Shown here piece by piece: positions 17,801 to 25,535 of a stretch of DNA of 64,000 nt. The DNA is taken from assembly GCF_030345795.1 (NCBI RefSeq), contig NZ_JAUALB010000001.1:739001-803000 (forward strand). The letters run 5' to 3'. This stretch comes from Micromonospora sp. WMMA1363 (GTDB lineage: Bacteria > Actinomycetota > Actinomycetes > Mycobacteriales > Micromonosporaceae). Within the stretch, counting starts at the first letter, position 1; each line of letters opens with the position of its first letter. The notes beneath the pieces were generated by a model. It did no database searches. It was not told where the DNA came from and worked only from the letters and a program-made list of their open reading frames with translations. A program made the translations under genes and the position numbers.

Positions 17801-19138
17801 TACGGCGGGGTCATCCACGAGATGCGTGAGGCGAGGGACGTCCGCATGGGTATGTGGGGCTTCAGCAACCAGGTGTCGCACCACATCCCCTGGATGTACA
17901 CCTATGCCGGCCAGCCGGCGAAGACGCAGCAAATCGTGCGGGAGGTGTTGTCACGCATGTATCTCGGCAGTGAGATCGGTCAGGGATACGCCGGGGACGA
18001 GGACAACGGCGAGACCTCGGCCTGGTACCTGTTCGGCGCGCTGGGACTCTACCCGCTCCAGGTGGGCAGCGAGAACTACGTGATCGGCTCCCCGCTGTTC
18101 ACGAAGGCCACCGTGCGGTTGGACAACGGAAAGAAGATCGTCGTCAACGCGCGGAACAACAGCGCCAGCAACGTGTACGTGCAGAGTCTGAAGGTCAACG
18201 GGAAGCGGCACGACCGGACCTGGATCTCGCACGACGAGTTGACCGGGGGAGCGGTGCTGGACTTCACGATGGGCTCCCGCCCATCCTCCTGGGGCACCGG
18301 GGAGAAGGCCCTACCAACCTCGATCACCCCGGCGGGTGAGGCCGCCCGGCCGCTGTCGGACACCAGGGTCTCCGGCGGTCCGGCGGCACTGTCCGACGAC
18401 ACCTCCACCACCCGGGCGGCCGTCGACGCGCCGGTGCAGTGGACGGTCGAGGATGCGCCCGAGAAGGTCACGCACTACACCCTCACGTCCGGGCCGGACA
18501 GCGGTACCGACCCACAGCGCTGGAGCCTGCAGGGGTCGTACGACGGTGACACCTGGACCACGATCGACAGCCGGGACGGCGAACGGTTCACGTGGCGGCT
18601 GCAGACCCGGTCCTTCATGGTGGACCGGCCAGGGCGGTACCTGCACTACCGGCTCGAGCTCGACGGCGGCGACTCCAGCCCGGTCCTCGCCGAGGTCGAG
18701 CTGCTCGCCACGCCCACACCGGCGTGTACGAAGACGGTGAGCGGCGAGGTCAAGGGGCAGCTGGAGGTGAAGTCCGGAGTGACGTGCCTTGCTGAGGCGA
18801 CCGTCAAGGGTCCGGTGAAGGTCCGAACCGGTGCCGCGCTGTACGCGGTCGACTCGACCATCTCAGGTCCGGTGTCCGTCAACGGGGCCGACGCGGTGGT
18901 GCTGCGCGGGGTCCGGATCGACGGGCCGTTGGTGGTTTCCCACGTGACGGGTGAGGTGGGCGTCGAGGGCACCGCGATCGGTGGGCCGGTGAGCCTGTCG
19001 CACAACGAGGCGCCGGTGATCGCGGCGGGGTCGGTGGCCGGACCGCTGTCGTGTTCCCAGAACACCGTCGCTCCCTCCGACAACGGTTTGCCGAACGTGG
19101 TGAAGGGTCCGACGTCGGGGCAGTGCCGGAACCTGTGA
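14855..19138 (+). CDS. Secreted multidomain GH92 alpha-mannosidase
   Basis: The protein is 1427 aa from GTG 14855 (GGGAGG upstream); the frame is open from 14738, but only this start gives a Sec signal peptide (RHRVAIATALAVGLAVSATA, cleavage after ALPAAAA). Residues ~50-205 look like an F5/8-type carbohydrate-binding domain. GH92 begins near residue 390. YTETNGWNFAFHVPHD (around 932) and GDEDNGETSAWY (around 1046) match the family's catalytic motifs. A second F5/8-like domain lies at ~1161-1286, and the last ~140 residues are a repetitive, probably beta-helical segment (VKGPVKVRTG, ISGPVSVNG, IGGPVSLS). The expected role is calcium-dependent release of mannose from alpha-mannans or N-glycans outside the cell. 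The linkage is not predictable here. Its position opposite the importer operon supports mannose as the imported sugar. Confidence 0.92.
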   Translation: MGRHRVAIATALAVGLAVSATALPAAAAPTPDTDFFSSFETDDPPLTWTNVVETDAGGRPKMSGVTGRPQSGGIPGNISDKIIEVTANGDNPPNETVQRVVDGDENTKWLVFESTGWVQVRLDTPVAVVHYALTSANDVPDRDPKDWTLQASTDGQTWVTLDTRTGQDFTDRYQTKEYRFSNDTEFLHYRLNVTANHGTDIVQLAELQLSDGDTTPKPPAPMYSLVDNGPGGSPTAKANAGWSGRHALRYSGGQTVDGRGYAYNKVFDVDIAVTAHSELSYLVFPELTQSDLDYPSTYAAVDLAFDDGTYLSDLGAVDQYGFGLSPQAQGASKSLYADQWNLKRSSIGKVAAGKRIDRILVAYDSTTGTGSFKGWVDDIRVTGNPKRATYDRLSDYALTTRGTNSTADFSRGNTFPATAVPHGFNFWTPMTNAGSTSWLYQYQRDNNADNRPAIQAFTASHEPSPWMGDRQTFQVMPSAATGQPNASRSVRALSFDHANEVAKPHYYGVTFDNGLKTEIAPTDHAAMFRFTFTGERGNLIFDNINNQGGLTVNGDGTVTGFSDARLGGGATRMFVYGSVDRPVVAHGKLTGGGGSNVTGYLAFDTSTSKSVTLRIATSLISVDQARKNLGLEIADGDTFDAVRARAQRLWDDKLKVIEVEGASEEQLVTLYSNLYRLFLYPNSAHENVGTASAPVWKHAVQSSTSGTIPPGTTPTETGADVVDGKVYVNNGFWDTYRTTWPAYTLFSSDTAGELVDGFVQQYKDGGWVSRWSAPGYSNLMTGTSSDVSFADAYVKGVRNFDVRAAYDAAVRNATVVPPGNPNNSSVGRKGLQDSIFRGYTPSTVSEGVSWALEGYINDFGIANMAAELADDPATPEAERSRYREEEKYFRSRALNYVHMFDPNIEFFQGRDRSGQWKSTPEAYEPHVWGHHHDYTETNGWNFAFHVPHDGQGLANLYGGREALAEKLDEFFATPETGTFPGSYGGVIHEMREARDVRMGMWGFSNQVSHHIPWMYTYAGQPAKTQQIVREVLSRMYLGSEIGQGYAGDEDNGETSAWYLFGALGLYPLQVGSENYVIGSPLFTKATVRLDNGKKIVVNARNNSASNVYVQSLKVNGKRHDRTWISHDELTGGAVLDFTMGSRPSSWGTGEKALPTSITPAGEAARPLSDTRVSGGPAALSDDTSTTRAAVDAPVQWTVEDAPEKVTHYTLTSGPDSGTDPQRWSLQGSYDGDTWTTIDSRDGERFTWRLQTRSFMVDRPGRYLHYRLELDGGDSSPVLAEVELLATPTPACTKTVSGEVKGQLEVKSGVTCLAEATVKGPVKVRTGAALYAVDSTISGPVSVNGADAVVLRGVRIDGPLVVSHVTGEVGVEGTAIGGPVSLSHNEAPVIAAGSVAGPLSCSQNTVAPSDNGLPNVVKGPTSGQCRNL

Positions 19139-19143
19139 ACGAC

Positions 19144-19182
19144 GCCCGAGGCCGGCCGCCGTGTTGGCGGCCGGCCTCGGGC
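19144..19182 (+). terminator. Strong hairpin terminator after GH92 gene
   Basis: A 17-bp perfect stem GCCCGAGGCCGGCCGCC / GGCGGCCGGCCTCGGGC with a GTGTT loop lies 6 nt after the stop codon. It has no T-run. It may also serve the converging minus-strand gene. Confidence 0.8.
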
Positions 19183-19315
19183 GGCTACCGAGCCCGGATC
19201 GAGCGCCGCTCCGCGTTCGCCAGCGTCTCCGGCTCGGGCGTCATCGCGCCGGGGCGAGGCGGAGCTGACCCGGGCCGGCCCGACGAGTCGTCGGATGCCG
19301 GCCCGGCAGCGCCGG

Positions 19316-20005
19316 TCAGTTCACATAGGTGATCGGGCTGTTGGGCACGCTGGTGTCCCGTACAGGGGCGTACGTCGCGGAGAAGTACGCGGCGCGGAAG
19401 CAGAGGCCGGGCCCGGCGTGCTTCGTGAAGTGCTGGCTGGTGAAGGTGATGGAGGTTGTGGCGTTTGACGCCGCGCCGACGAGGGTGTTGCCGCTGGCCC
19501 GGTAGACGCAGGTGATGGTTCCGAGCAGCGTCCGCAGCTTGACGGTGCTCTGGATCGGCCCGGCACTGTCACCGGTCAGGGTCACTGTGCCCGCACTGGT
19601 GACGGCGGCCAGGTAGGGGAGGTTGTCGACGGCGACGCTGTTCACCGCGATGGTGCCCAGCACGTTCGTGGTGCAGTTGTCGAAGCCCTGTTCGCTGAGG
19701 CGCTCGGTGGCGGTCCCTGGGGCGGTCGGGTTGGTCAGGACGGTGGCGTGGAAGTTGGACGAGGCGCACTTCACGCCGAGGCTTCCGGCGCTGGAGAGGT
19801 AGAAGGTGGCGTCGGTGCCCGTCTTCAGGCTCGCCTCGAGGACGTCGCCGACCGACACGTCGGTCCCGCCCGCGCTGTCGTAGGTGAGCACGCTCGGGGT
19901 CAGGGACGTGGCCGGAGCGGCGGCGGTGGGCGCGGCTCCGACCAGGGAGCTGAGCAACGCGACCGCGGCGAGACCGACGGCGGCGCGTCCGTACCTGGGC
20001 ATCAT
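19316..20005 (-). CDS. Secreted hypothetical protein
   Basis: The protein is 229 aa. AGAGGA lies upstream, and either of two adjacent ATGs could start it. A Sec-type signal is clear (YGRAAVGLAAVALLSSLVGA then PTAAA). The mature part is Thr/Ser/Val-rich and predicted to be all-beta, with four Cys (V-KCASS, DNCTT, ITCVY, GLCFR) likely to form two disulfides. No catalytic motif was found. Similar secreted proteins sit beside DUF6230/DUF6114 genes in actinomycetes, as here. The function is unknown; a cell-surface role is inferred. Confidence 0.8.
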   Translation of the reverse strand: MMPRYGRAAVGLAAVALLSSLVGAAPTAAAPATSLTPSVLTYDSAGGTDVSVGDVLEASLKTGTDATFYLSSAGSLGVKCASSNFHATVLTNPTAPGTATERLSEQGFDNCTTNVLGTIAVNSVAVDNLPYLAAVTSAGTVTLTGDSAGPIQSTVKLRTLLGTITCVYRASGNTLVGAASNATTSITFTSQHFTKHAGPGLCFRAAYFSATYAPVRDTSVPNSPITYVN

Positions 20006-20465
20006 GTGTTCCTCTCGATGGGTGGTGGTGGGGCGATGGCCAACATGGGCGGTGGGCCGCGGGGTCGTCGGTGGGACGACCGCCCGGGCGAGGCAGGCGA
20101 TGCGCCTGCGCCGACCGGCAACCCACCGCTGGTGATGGCCGGCAGGGTCTCCGCTGGCCAGGAACGGCGGTCAGCAGGGTGGCGGACGCCGGCGGGTCGG
20201 GGCCCGGTGGGGAACTGACGGGCGGTCGGCCGGTCAGTGCTCCTGACTGGCTGTCGCACTGCGGCGCAGCCGCGTCACCTGGACCCTTCCGCCCTCGGAG
20301 GCGCCGGGGCGTCCGGCGGTGATGGCGACCATCGATTCCTCCTTGGGCGCTAGTCGACGCGGAAGCCGGCAAGGTCAACCGTCGGTGACGTAACCAGAAC
20401 CCTGTGATGAGGTTATAGACCCGGAAGGGCCAAAGCGTCAACGTGGTCCCAATAATAAGACCGAT

Positions 20466-20480
20466 ATCAATGTTATTGAT
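20466..20480. promoter_or_regulatory. AT-rich inverted repeat, candidate operator
   Basis: ATCAAT-GTT-ATTGAT is a perfect 6-bp inverted repeat with a 3-nt centre in an AT-rich patch upstream of the secreted-protein gene. It could be a TetR- or MerR-type operator, but no regulator gene is adjacent. Confidence 0.4.
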
Positions 20481-20665
20481 CGGTGGCCGATGATCCGGGA
20501 GGGGCTGCGGTAGGTCTTCGACGGTCGCCGCCGTATCGGGTGCCGACCGGTCGGGCCGGCCTGCTGCGTCGATCTTACCTCCCGGACCTGTGGGGATCGT
20601 CCCGCCGCAGTGGCCTCCGCCATTGGCCGCATTTTGCGGATTAAACAGATTGTCGCCCTCCAATC

Positions 20666-20694
20666 TTGAATCCGCTCCTACCTGGCGGTAACTT
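20666..20694 (+). promoter_or_regulatory. Candidate vegetative promoter for the DUF6230 gene
   Basis: TTGAAT (20666-20671) is followed by a 17-nt spacer and TAACTT (20689-20694), about 105 nt upstream of the DUF6230 start. It was judged by eye against the actinobacterial housekeeping consensus. Confidence 0.4.
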
Positions 20695-20798
20695 TGAGTC
20701 CGCGTAGTTATTGATCTACGCACCTCGGACCTCGGCCCCGACCCATGACGAGCATGCTGGCAATGTCCTGGGCGCATCGATCTCGACAAGGAGCTGTC

Positions 20799-21428
20799 AT
20801 GTCGGATGACACCGCACCCATCGAGCCGGCGCAACCGCAAAGCGGTGTGCGCTGGCGTCGGTTCGCGACCAGCCTGGCGGCGGTGGGTGCGGCCGCTGCC
20901 GGAATGGTGCTGCTGACTGCTCAGGGAACGCTCGGCGTGCAGTTCGCGATCTCCGGGTTGCCCTTCGTTATCACTGCTGACAAGCTCAGCGGGACCGGGT
21001 TCGAACAGTTCGCGACCATCGACAACATGATCGAGAACAGTCCGAACGAGGGCGACACCGGCGGTCAGGTCGTGGTGACCGTGTCGGCGATCGACAGGGC
21101 CGAGCTGACCAACCTCTGTCAGAGCGTGAACATGGGTGGCATGTATCTGAAACTGACCGCTGGTGGTGATGGGAGACCCGTGACCGCCCGCACCATGGTG
21201 GTGGACTCCGACGAGGTCGCCGGCGACGCCACGTTCGGACAGATCGACATCGGTCAGGACGCCAGCACGCTGGACAAGGTACCCGGCGTCCGTGGCTACC
21301 CCGGTGTCTTCGCCCAGCAGGCCGAGACGGTCACCATCGTGAACCTGAGGCAGAACAACTACGCCGCCACGGCAGCCGTCTTCACGCTGCCGAATCTGCG
21401 GATGCGGTTTGCCTCCGACGGCTGCTGA
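20799..21428 (+). CDS. DUF6230 family protein
   Basis: The protein is 209 aa from ATG 20799, with AAGGAG 5 nt upstream; an upstream in-frame ATG lacks a ribosome site. A cytoplasmic N-terminus of about 26 residues precedes one membrane or signal segment (FATSLAAVGAAAAGMVLLTA), then an extracellular beta-rich domain with two Cys (LTNLCQSVN and the C-terminal SDGC). The pattern matches DUF6230 proteins, which in actinomycetes are followed by a DUF6114 membrane protein, as here. The biochemical role is unknown. Confidence 0.85.
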   Translation: MSDDTAPIEPAQPQSGVRWRRFATSLAAVGAAAAGMVLLTAQGTLGVQFAISGLPFVITADKLSGTGFEQFATIDNMIENSPNEGDTGGQVVVTVSAIDRAELTNLCQSVNMGGMYLKLTAGGDGRPVTARTMVVDSDEVAGDATFGQIDIGQDASTLDKVPGVRGYPGVFAQQAETVTIVNLRQNNYAATAAVFTLPNLRMRFASDGC

Positions 21429-21429
21429 C

Positions 21430-21867
21430 GTGGTCCCGAGGAGTGCCTGGGTACGGGGGGATGGCCGGCCGGCGGGCCGGTGGCGGACGTGGCGCCGTAG
21501 TCGTCCCTTCTGGGGTGGTCTGTTGGTCCTCCTCGGTGGTGCCGAGATTCTCGTGACGCTACGCGTGCCGCTGCCGGTGGCTCTGCACGTTGGGCTGCAG
21601 GGTCTGGCCGGCTATCTCGCGCCGGTCATTCTGTTGCTGTGTGGTGTGCTGTTGATAACCCATCCGTTCCAGCGGGTCTTCTACGCGCTGCTCTCCGTGG
21701 TGCTGGCGCTGGTCACCTGGGTGACCAGCAACCTGGGCGGATTCGTCGTGGGGATGCTGCTCGCGCTGGTCGGCGGTTGCCTTGCGCTTGCCTGGACCCC
21801 GGCCAAGACGACCGCTCGGCCACGGCCTGCCCGGGCCCGGCCTGACGCCGGGCCCGGTGACACCTGA
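21430..21867 (+). CDS. DUF6114 family membrane protein
   Basis: The protein is about 145 aa from GTG 21430, 1 nt after the DUF6230 stop; a TTG start at 21409 would overlap that gene. The start is uncertain because no strong ribosome site is present. RPFWGGLLVLLGGAEILV opens a run of about four transmembrane helices ending in SNLGGFVVGMLLALVGGCLA and WTP, the typical DUF6114 pattern. The tail is basic and Pro/Ala-rich. It is probably a membrane partner of the upstream DUF6230 protein. Confidence 0.85.
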   Translation: MVPRSAWVRGDGRPAGRWRTWRRSRPFWGGLLVLLGGAEILVTLRVPLPVALHVGLQGLAGYLAPVILLLCGVLLITHPFQRVFYALLSVVLALVTWVTSNLGGFVVGMLLALVGGCLALAWTPAKTTARPRPARARPDAGPGDT

Positions 21868-22022
21868 GGCTGCGAAGCCGTAGTCGCCCGTGGGATGGGC
21901 GAGGGTGCCGAGCCCGGGGCTATCCCGCCGCGCCACGCCGCAAGCCGTGCCTAGCGGGTTGCGAGCGAGCGTCAACTATCGTCCTCGCAGGTCGTTCGGT
22001 ATCCCGGGGGGCGGCCAGCGGG

Positions 22023-22826
22023 TCAGCTCCCCCGGCCGGTGCCCGCGGGAGCCATCCCAAGCTGCTCCGACAGCCCCGTCGCCACCCGCATCGTCAACCG
22101 ACCGGCGCCCTCCAGCCTGGTCCCGAGCCGCCCCTTCGGCGCGACCACGTTGATCGCGGCAGTGATCCGGCCGGTGTGGTCGCGCACCGGCGCGGAGACG
22201 CCGACCAAGCCCTCTTCGAACTCCTCCTCGACCCGGGCGTAGCCGTTGGTCCGGATCGCCTCGATCTCGGCTACCAGGTCGGCCGCGGTCCTGAGCTGTC
22301 GCCGGTCACCGGCCGCCTCGGTGTCGTCGATGAACCACTCGCTGAGTGCCTCCGGCTCCCAGTCCGAGATCAGGACACGGCCGGCGGAGGTCTGCGAGGC
22401 GGGGACGATGACGCCCTCCCAGCCGAGCCCGCGGAACGCGTGCGGCGCCGGCTCGGTTGCCACGGTCAGCACGCCCCGGCCGCGCAGGACGCAGAGGTGG
22501 GCGGTCTCCCGCAGCTGGGCGACCACCTGACGTAGGTACGGCTGCGCGGTCCGGACCAGGTGTGCCTCACGGGTCACCGCCGCGAGGGCGTACAGGCGCC
22601 AACCCGGCCGGTACGCCTGGGTCGCCGGGTCGCGGTCGACGAGCCCCGCGGCGGCGAGCGATGCGAGTGCCCGGGAGACCTGCGACTTGTCCCGCCCGGT
22701 GAGTTCGGCCAGACGCAGCACGCCGAGACCGCCGCGGGCGGTGGCCTCCGGGCCGCCCAGCGCGTCGATCAGTTCGAGGTCCCGCGACAACCCGGCCGCG
22801 TTGATTCTCACACCCATGACCGTCAT
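22023..22826 (-). CDS. IclR-family transcriptional regulator
   Basis: The protein is 267 aa. A winged helix-turn-helix is at residues ~30-75 (VLRLAELTGRDKSQVSRALASLAAAGLVDRD). The IclR effector domain follows (TAHLCVLRGRGVLTVATEP, ASQTSAGRVLISDWEPEAL, EEEFEEGLVGVSAPVRDHTG). It is divergent from the enolase-superfamily gene across a 83-bp gap and is thus its probable local regulator. The ligand is probably the pathway substrate, which is unidentified. Confidence 0.92.
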   Translation of the reverse strand: MTVMGVRINAAGLSRDLELIDALGGPEATARGGLGVLRLAELTGRDKSQVSRALASLAAAGLVDRDPATQAYRPGWRLYALAAVTREAHLVRTAQPYLRQVVAQLRETAHLCVLRGRGVLTVATEPAPHAFRGLGWEGVIVPASQTSAGRVLISDWEPEALSEWFIDDTEAAGDRRQLRTAADLVAEIEAIRTNGYARVEEEFEEGLVGVSAPVRDHTGRITAAINVVAPKGRLGTRLEGAGRLTMRVATGLSEQLGMAPAGTGRGS

Positions 22827-22839
22827 GTTGCCATATGCG

Positions 22840-22851
22840 CAACCGGTGTTG
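22840..22851. promoter_or_regulatory. Candidate IclR operator half-sites
   Basis: CAAC-CGGT-GTTG (4-bp arms) sits in the short divergent gap between the IclR gene and the dehydratase gene. It is short, and it was picked on position as much as on sequence. Confidence 0.3.
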
Positions 22852-22909
22852 GTGCAGTGTTACGGTGGGCCCGGCCAGCGCAAGAAACGCCAGAGGGAAG
22901 CCACACCGC

Positions 22910-24016
22910 ATGAAAATCACGAACATCCGGTTGGACCGACTGCGGCTGGACCTCGACCCACCCTTCGCCGCAGCCTGGGACCCCACACCACGTCGACACT
23001 TCGACGCCACCGTCGTACGCGTGGAGACCGACGAGGGGATCGTGGGCGTCGGCTCCGGCGACACGATGGACGGGTTCGCGGCCCACCGCGACCTGTTCAT
23101 CGGCCACGACCCCCGGAACATCGCCCGGCACGTCCGCGCCATCGAGACCATCAATTTCCATGGGGGACGGTGCTGGCCCCTCGAGGTCGCACTCTGGGAC
23201 ATCATCGGACAGGCCACCGGCCAACCGGTCGCCACGCTGTTCGGCAACGCCCAGCAGCGCATCCGCGCCTACGCCTCCAGCGGTGAGCTCAAGCCACCCG
23301 CCGCGCGCGTCGAGTCCGCGCTGGCCCTACGCGAGCAGGGCTTCCGCGCCATGAAGATCCGCATCGATCGCGATCGCCTCGACGAGGGCGTTGCCACCGT
23401 CGCCGCCACCCGCGAGGCGGTCGGCGACGACTTCGACATCATGGTCGACCTCAACCAGTCCTGGCGTATGGCCGGCGACGTCGACCCCGCCCTGGACCTG
23501 ACCGCCGTACGCCGTGTCATCGCTCAGCTCGACCAACTCGGCGTCTACTGGGTGGAAGAACCGCTGCCCTACCCGGACCGCGCTGGCTTCAAGACGCTGC
23601 GGGCCGGCACCACAACCCGCATCGCGGCCGGCGAGATGCTCGACTCCGTCCGCGACGTCGTCAGCTACCTCGAGGAGGACATCCTCGACGTCTACCAGAT
23701 GGACGTGGTGCTCGCCGTCGGCATGTCCCGTGCCCGTACCCTGGCCGAACTCGCCCAGTTCAAACACCGCACCTTCACCCCACACACCTGGACCAACGGC
23801 ATCGGGCTGCTTGCCAACCTGCACGTCGCGGCCGGCGTCGGCGGTAGCGGCTACCTCGAATACCCCTACGACCCACCGGGTTGGACGCCTGAGCGCCGGG
23901 ACTTCATGTTGCGCCAGCCCGTGCCGATCAACGACGGATACGTCGAGGTGCCGCAGGCTCCTGGAATCGGCGCCCAGCTCGACGAGGAAGCAATCTCACG
24001 GTGGAGGCTGCAGTGA
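22910..24016 (+). CDS. Enolase-superfamily (mandelate racemase/muconate lactonizing type) sugar-acid dehydratase-like enzyme
   Basis: The protein is 368 aa from ATG 22910. The capping domain (residues 1-125) and barrel are complete. Visible catalytic positions are K-I-R in AMKIRID (around residue 146), metal ligands in VDLNQSW, WVEEP and AAGEM, and the general-base His in TPHTWTNG. K-x-R with a C-terminal His points to the mandelate-racemase subgroup, which racemises or dehydrates acid sugars. The next genes encode an aldehyde dehydrogenase (GTGA overlap) and an iron alcohol dehydrogenase, so a catabolic pathway for a sugar acid or hydroxy acid is likely. The exact substrate is not predictable. 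Confidence 0.88.
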   Translation: MKITNIRLDRLRLDLDPPFAAAWDPTPRRHFDATVVRVETDEGIVGVGSGDTMDGFAAHRDLFIGHDPRNIARHVRAIETINFHGGRCWPLEVALWDIIGQATGQPVATLFGNAQQRIRAYASSGELKPPAARVESALALREQGFRAMKIRIDRDRLDEGVATVAATREAVGDDFDIMVDLNQSWRMAGDVDPALDLTAVRRVIAQLDQLGVYWVEEPLPYPDRAGFKTLRAGTTTRIAAGEMLDSVRDVVSYLEEDILDVYQMDVVLAVGMSRARTLAELAQFKHRTFTPHTWTNGIGLLANLHVAAGVGGSGYLEYPYDPPGWTPERRDFMLRQPVPINDGYVEVPQAPGIGAQLDEEAISRWRLQ

Positions 24017-25509
24017 CGACGAACGCGCCGATCGACTGGGTCGCACGAGCCGCCCAGCTTCGCCCGCAGGCCCGGCTCTTCATCGACGGCGACTACGTCG
24101 ACGCCGCCTCCGGGGAAACATTCGCCACCGTCACCCCTCGCGACGGCTCCGTCCTCGCCCACGTCGCCGCCGGCTCCGCACCCGACATCGACCGTGCGGT
24201 CCGCGCCGCCCGACGTGCGTTCGACGACGGAGTGTGGCCCAACACCCCACCCAAGCAGCGTAAGCACATCCTGCTGCGCTTCGCGGAACTCGTCCGCGAA
24301 CACGCCGAGGAGCTCGCCCTGCTGGAGAGCCTCGACGTCGGCAAGCCTATCGGAGAGGCCCTGCGAGTCGACGCCGGCAAGTGCGCCGAGACGATCCAGT
24401 GGTACGCCGAGACGCTGGACAAGACCTACGACGAGATCGCCCCCACCGGCCCAGGTGCGCTCGCCCTGGTCACCCGTGAGCCACTCGGGGTGGTTGGCGC
24501 CGTCGTGCCCTGGAACTACCCGCTGATGATCACGTCCTGGAAGATCGCACCAGCGTTGGCGATGGGTAACTCCGTCGTCCTCAAGCCGGCCGAGCAGTCG
24601 CCGCTGTCCGCGTTGCTGCTCGCCCGTCTGGGCAGCGAGGCCGGCTTGCCCGACGGCGTACTCAACGTCGTGACCGGGTTCGGTGAGACGGCCGGCGCGG
24701 CGTTGGGACGGCACCCCGACGTCGACAAGATCGCGTTTACCGGATCCACGCAGGTGGCCCGGACGTTCCTCGGCTACGCCGCCGAGTCCAACGGCAAGCA
24801 GGTGTCCGTCGAGGCCGGCGGGAAGTCGCCGCAGGTCGTCCTTTCGGACGTAGCCGACCTCGAGGCAGCCGCGTCCGCGATCGCCTGGGGCATCTACTAC
24901 AACGCGGGACAGACCTGTAACGCCGGATCCCGGCTGCTCGTCGACGAGTCGATCAAGGATGCACTGCTCGACGCCGTCCTGAAGGCCACCGCCACGTTCA
25001 CCGTCGGCGACCCCTTCGACGCCGGCACGACCATCGGCCCGATCATCGATGGCACCCAACTCGACCGGGTCCTCGGCTACATCGAAGTCGGCCGCGAAGA
25101 AGGCGCCGAGGTGATCTGCGGCGGCCGGCGCACGCTGGTCGAGACCGGCGGCACCTACGTCGAACCGACGATCCTCGACCGGGTCGGCAACGACACGCGG
25201 GTCGCACAGGAAGAGATCTTCGGCCCGGTGCTGACCACGACCACGTTCCGCGGCGAGGACGAAGGTGTACGGCTCGCGAACGCCACCCGGTACGGACTCG
25301 CCGCCAGCGTGTGGACCCAAGACGTGACGACCGCCCACCGCGTCGCCCGGCAGCTCCGTGCCGGCACCGTGTGGGTGAACACCTTCGACGCCAGCGACAT
25401 CATCACCCCGTTCGGCGGATTCAAGGACACCGGTGCCGGCCGCGACAAGAGTCTGCACGCGCTCGACGCCTACAGCGCCCTCAAGACCACGTGGCTCGAC
25501 CTCGGCTAG
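24013..25509 (+). CDS. NAD(P)-dependent aldehyde dehydrogenase
   Basis: The protein is 498 aa from GTG 24013, chosen because GGAGG precedes it and it overlaps the upstream stop. It is a full-length ALDH. The cofactor region is VVGAVVPWNYPLMITSWKIA, the Gly motif is FTGSTQVAR (around residue 237), the catalytic Glu is in VEAGGKSPQ, and the catalytic Cys is in NAGQTCNAGSRLLV (around residue 300). The C-terminal FGPVLTTTTF and FGGFKDTGAGRD are also typical. The closest remembered relatives are PuuC/betaine-aldehyde-type enzymes. It should oxidise an aldehyde intermediate to the acid. Confidence 0.92.
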   Translation: MTTNAPIDWVARAAQLRPQARLFIDGDYVDAASGETFATVTPRDGSVLAHVAAGSAPDIDRAVRAARRAFDDGVWPNTPPKQRKHILLRFAELVREHAEELALLESLDVGKPIGEALRVDAGKCAETIQWYAETLDKTYDEIAPTGPGALALVTREPLGVVGAVVPWNYPLMITSWKIAPALAMGNSVVLKPAEQSPLSALLLARLGSEAGLPDGVLNVVTGFGETAGAALGRHPDVDKIAFTGSTQVARTFLGYAAESNGKQVSVEAGGKSPQVVLSDVADLEAAASAIAWGIYYNAGQTCNAGSRLLVDESIKDALLDAVLKATATFTVGDPFDAGTTIGPIIDGTQLDRVLGYIEVGREEGAEVICGGRRTLVETGGTYVEPTILDRVGNDTRVAQEEIFGPVLTTTTFRGEDEGVRLANATRYGLAASVWTQDVTTAHRVARQLRAGTVWVNTFDASDIITPFGGFKDTGAGRDKSLHALDAYSALKTTWLDLG

Positions 25510-25535
25510 TCCTCGACGACCGAAAGGAGACGTTC

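Larger units (their letters stand above)
20006..20798. other. Divergent intergenic region with AT-rich patches and a palindrome
   Basis: These 793 bp lie between the secreted protein (leftward) and the DUF6230 gene (rightward). Open frames here have no ribosome sites. Two AT-rich patches (20400-20485 and 20635-20725) stand out in a 70%+ GC context and probably hold the promoters. The palindrome at 20466-20480 and a promoter-like pair at 20666-20694 are listed separately. Confidence 0.5.

Noticed and set aside
19569..20840. 423-codon minus-strand frame spanning the secreted-protein gene and its upstream region
   Set aside because: It overlaps the signal-peptide gene in another frame and is Arg/Pro/His-rich without motifs.
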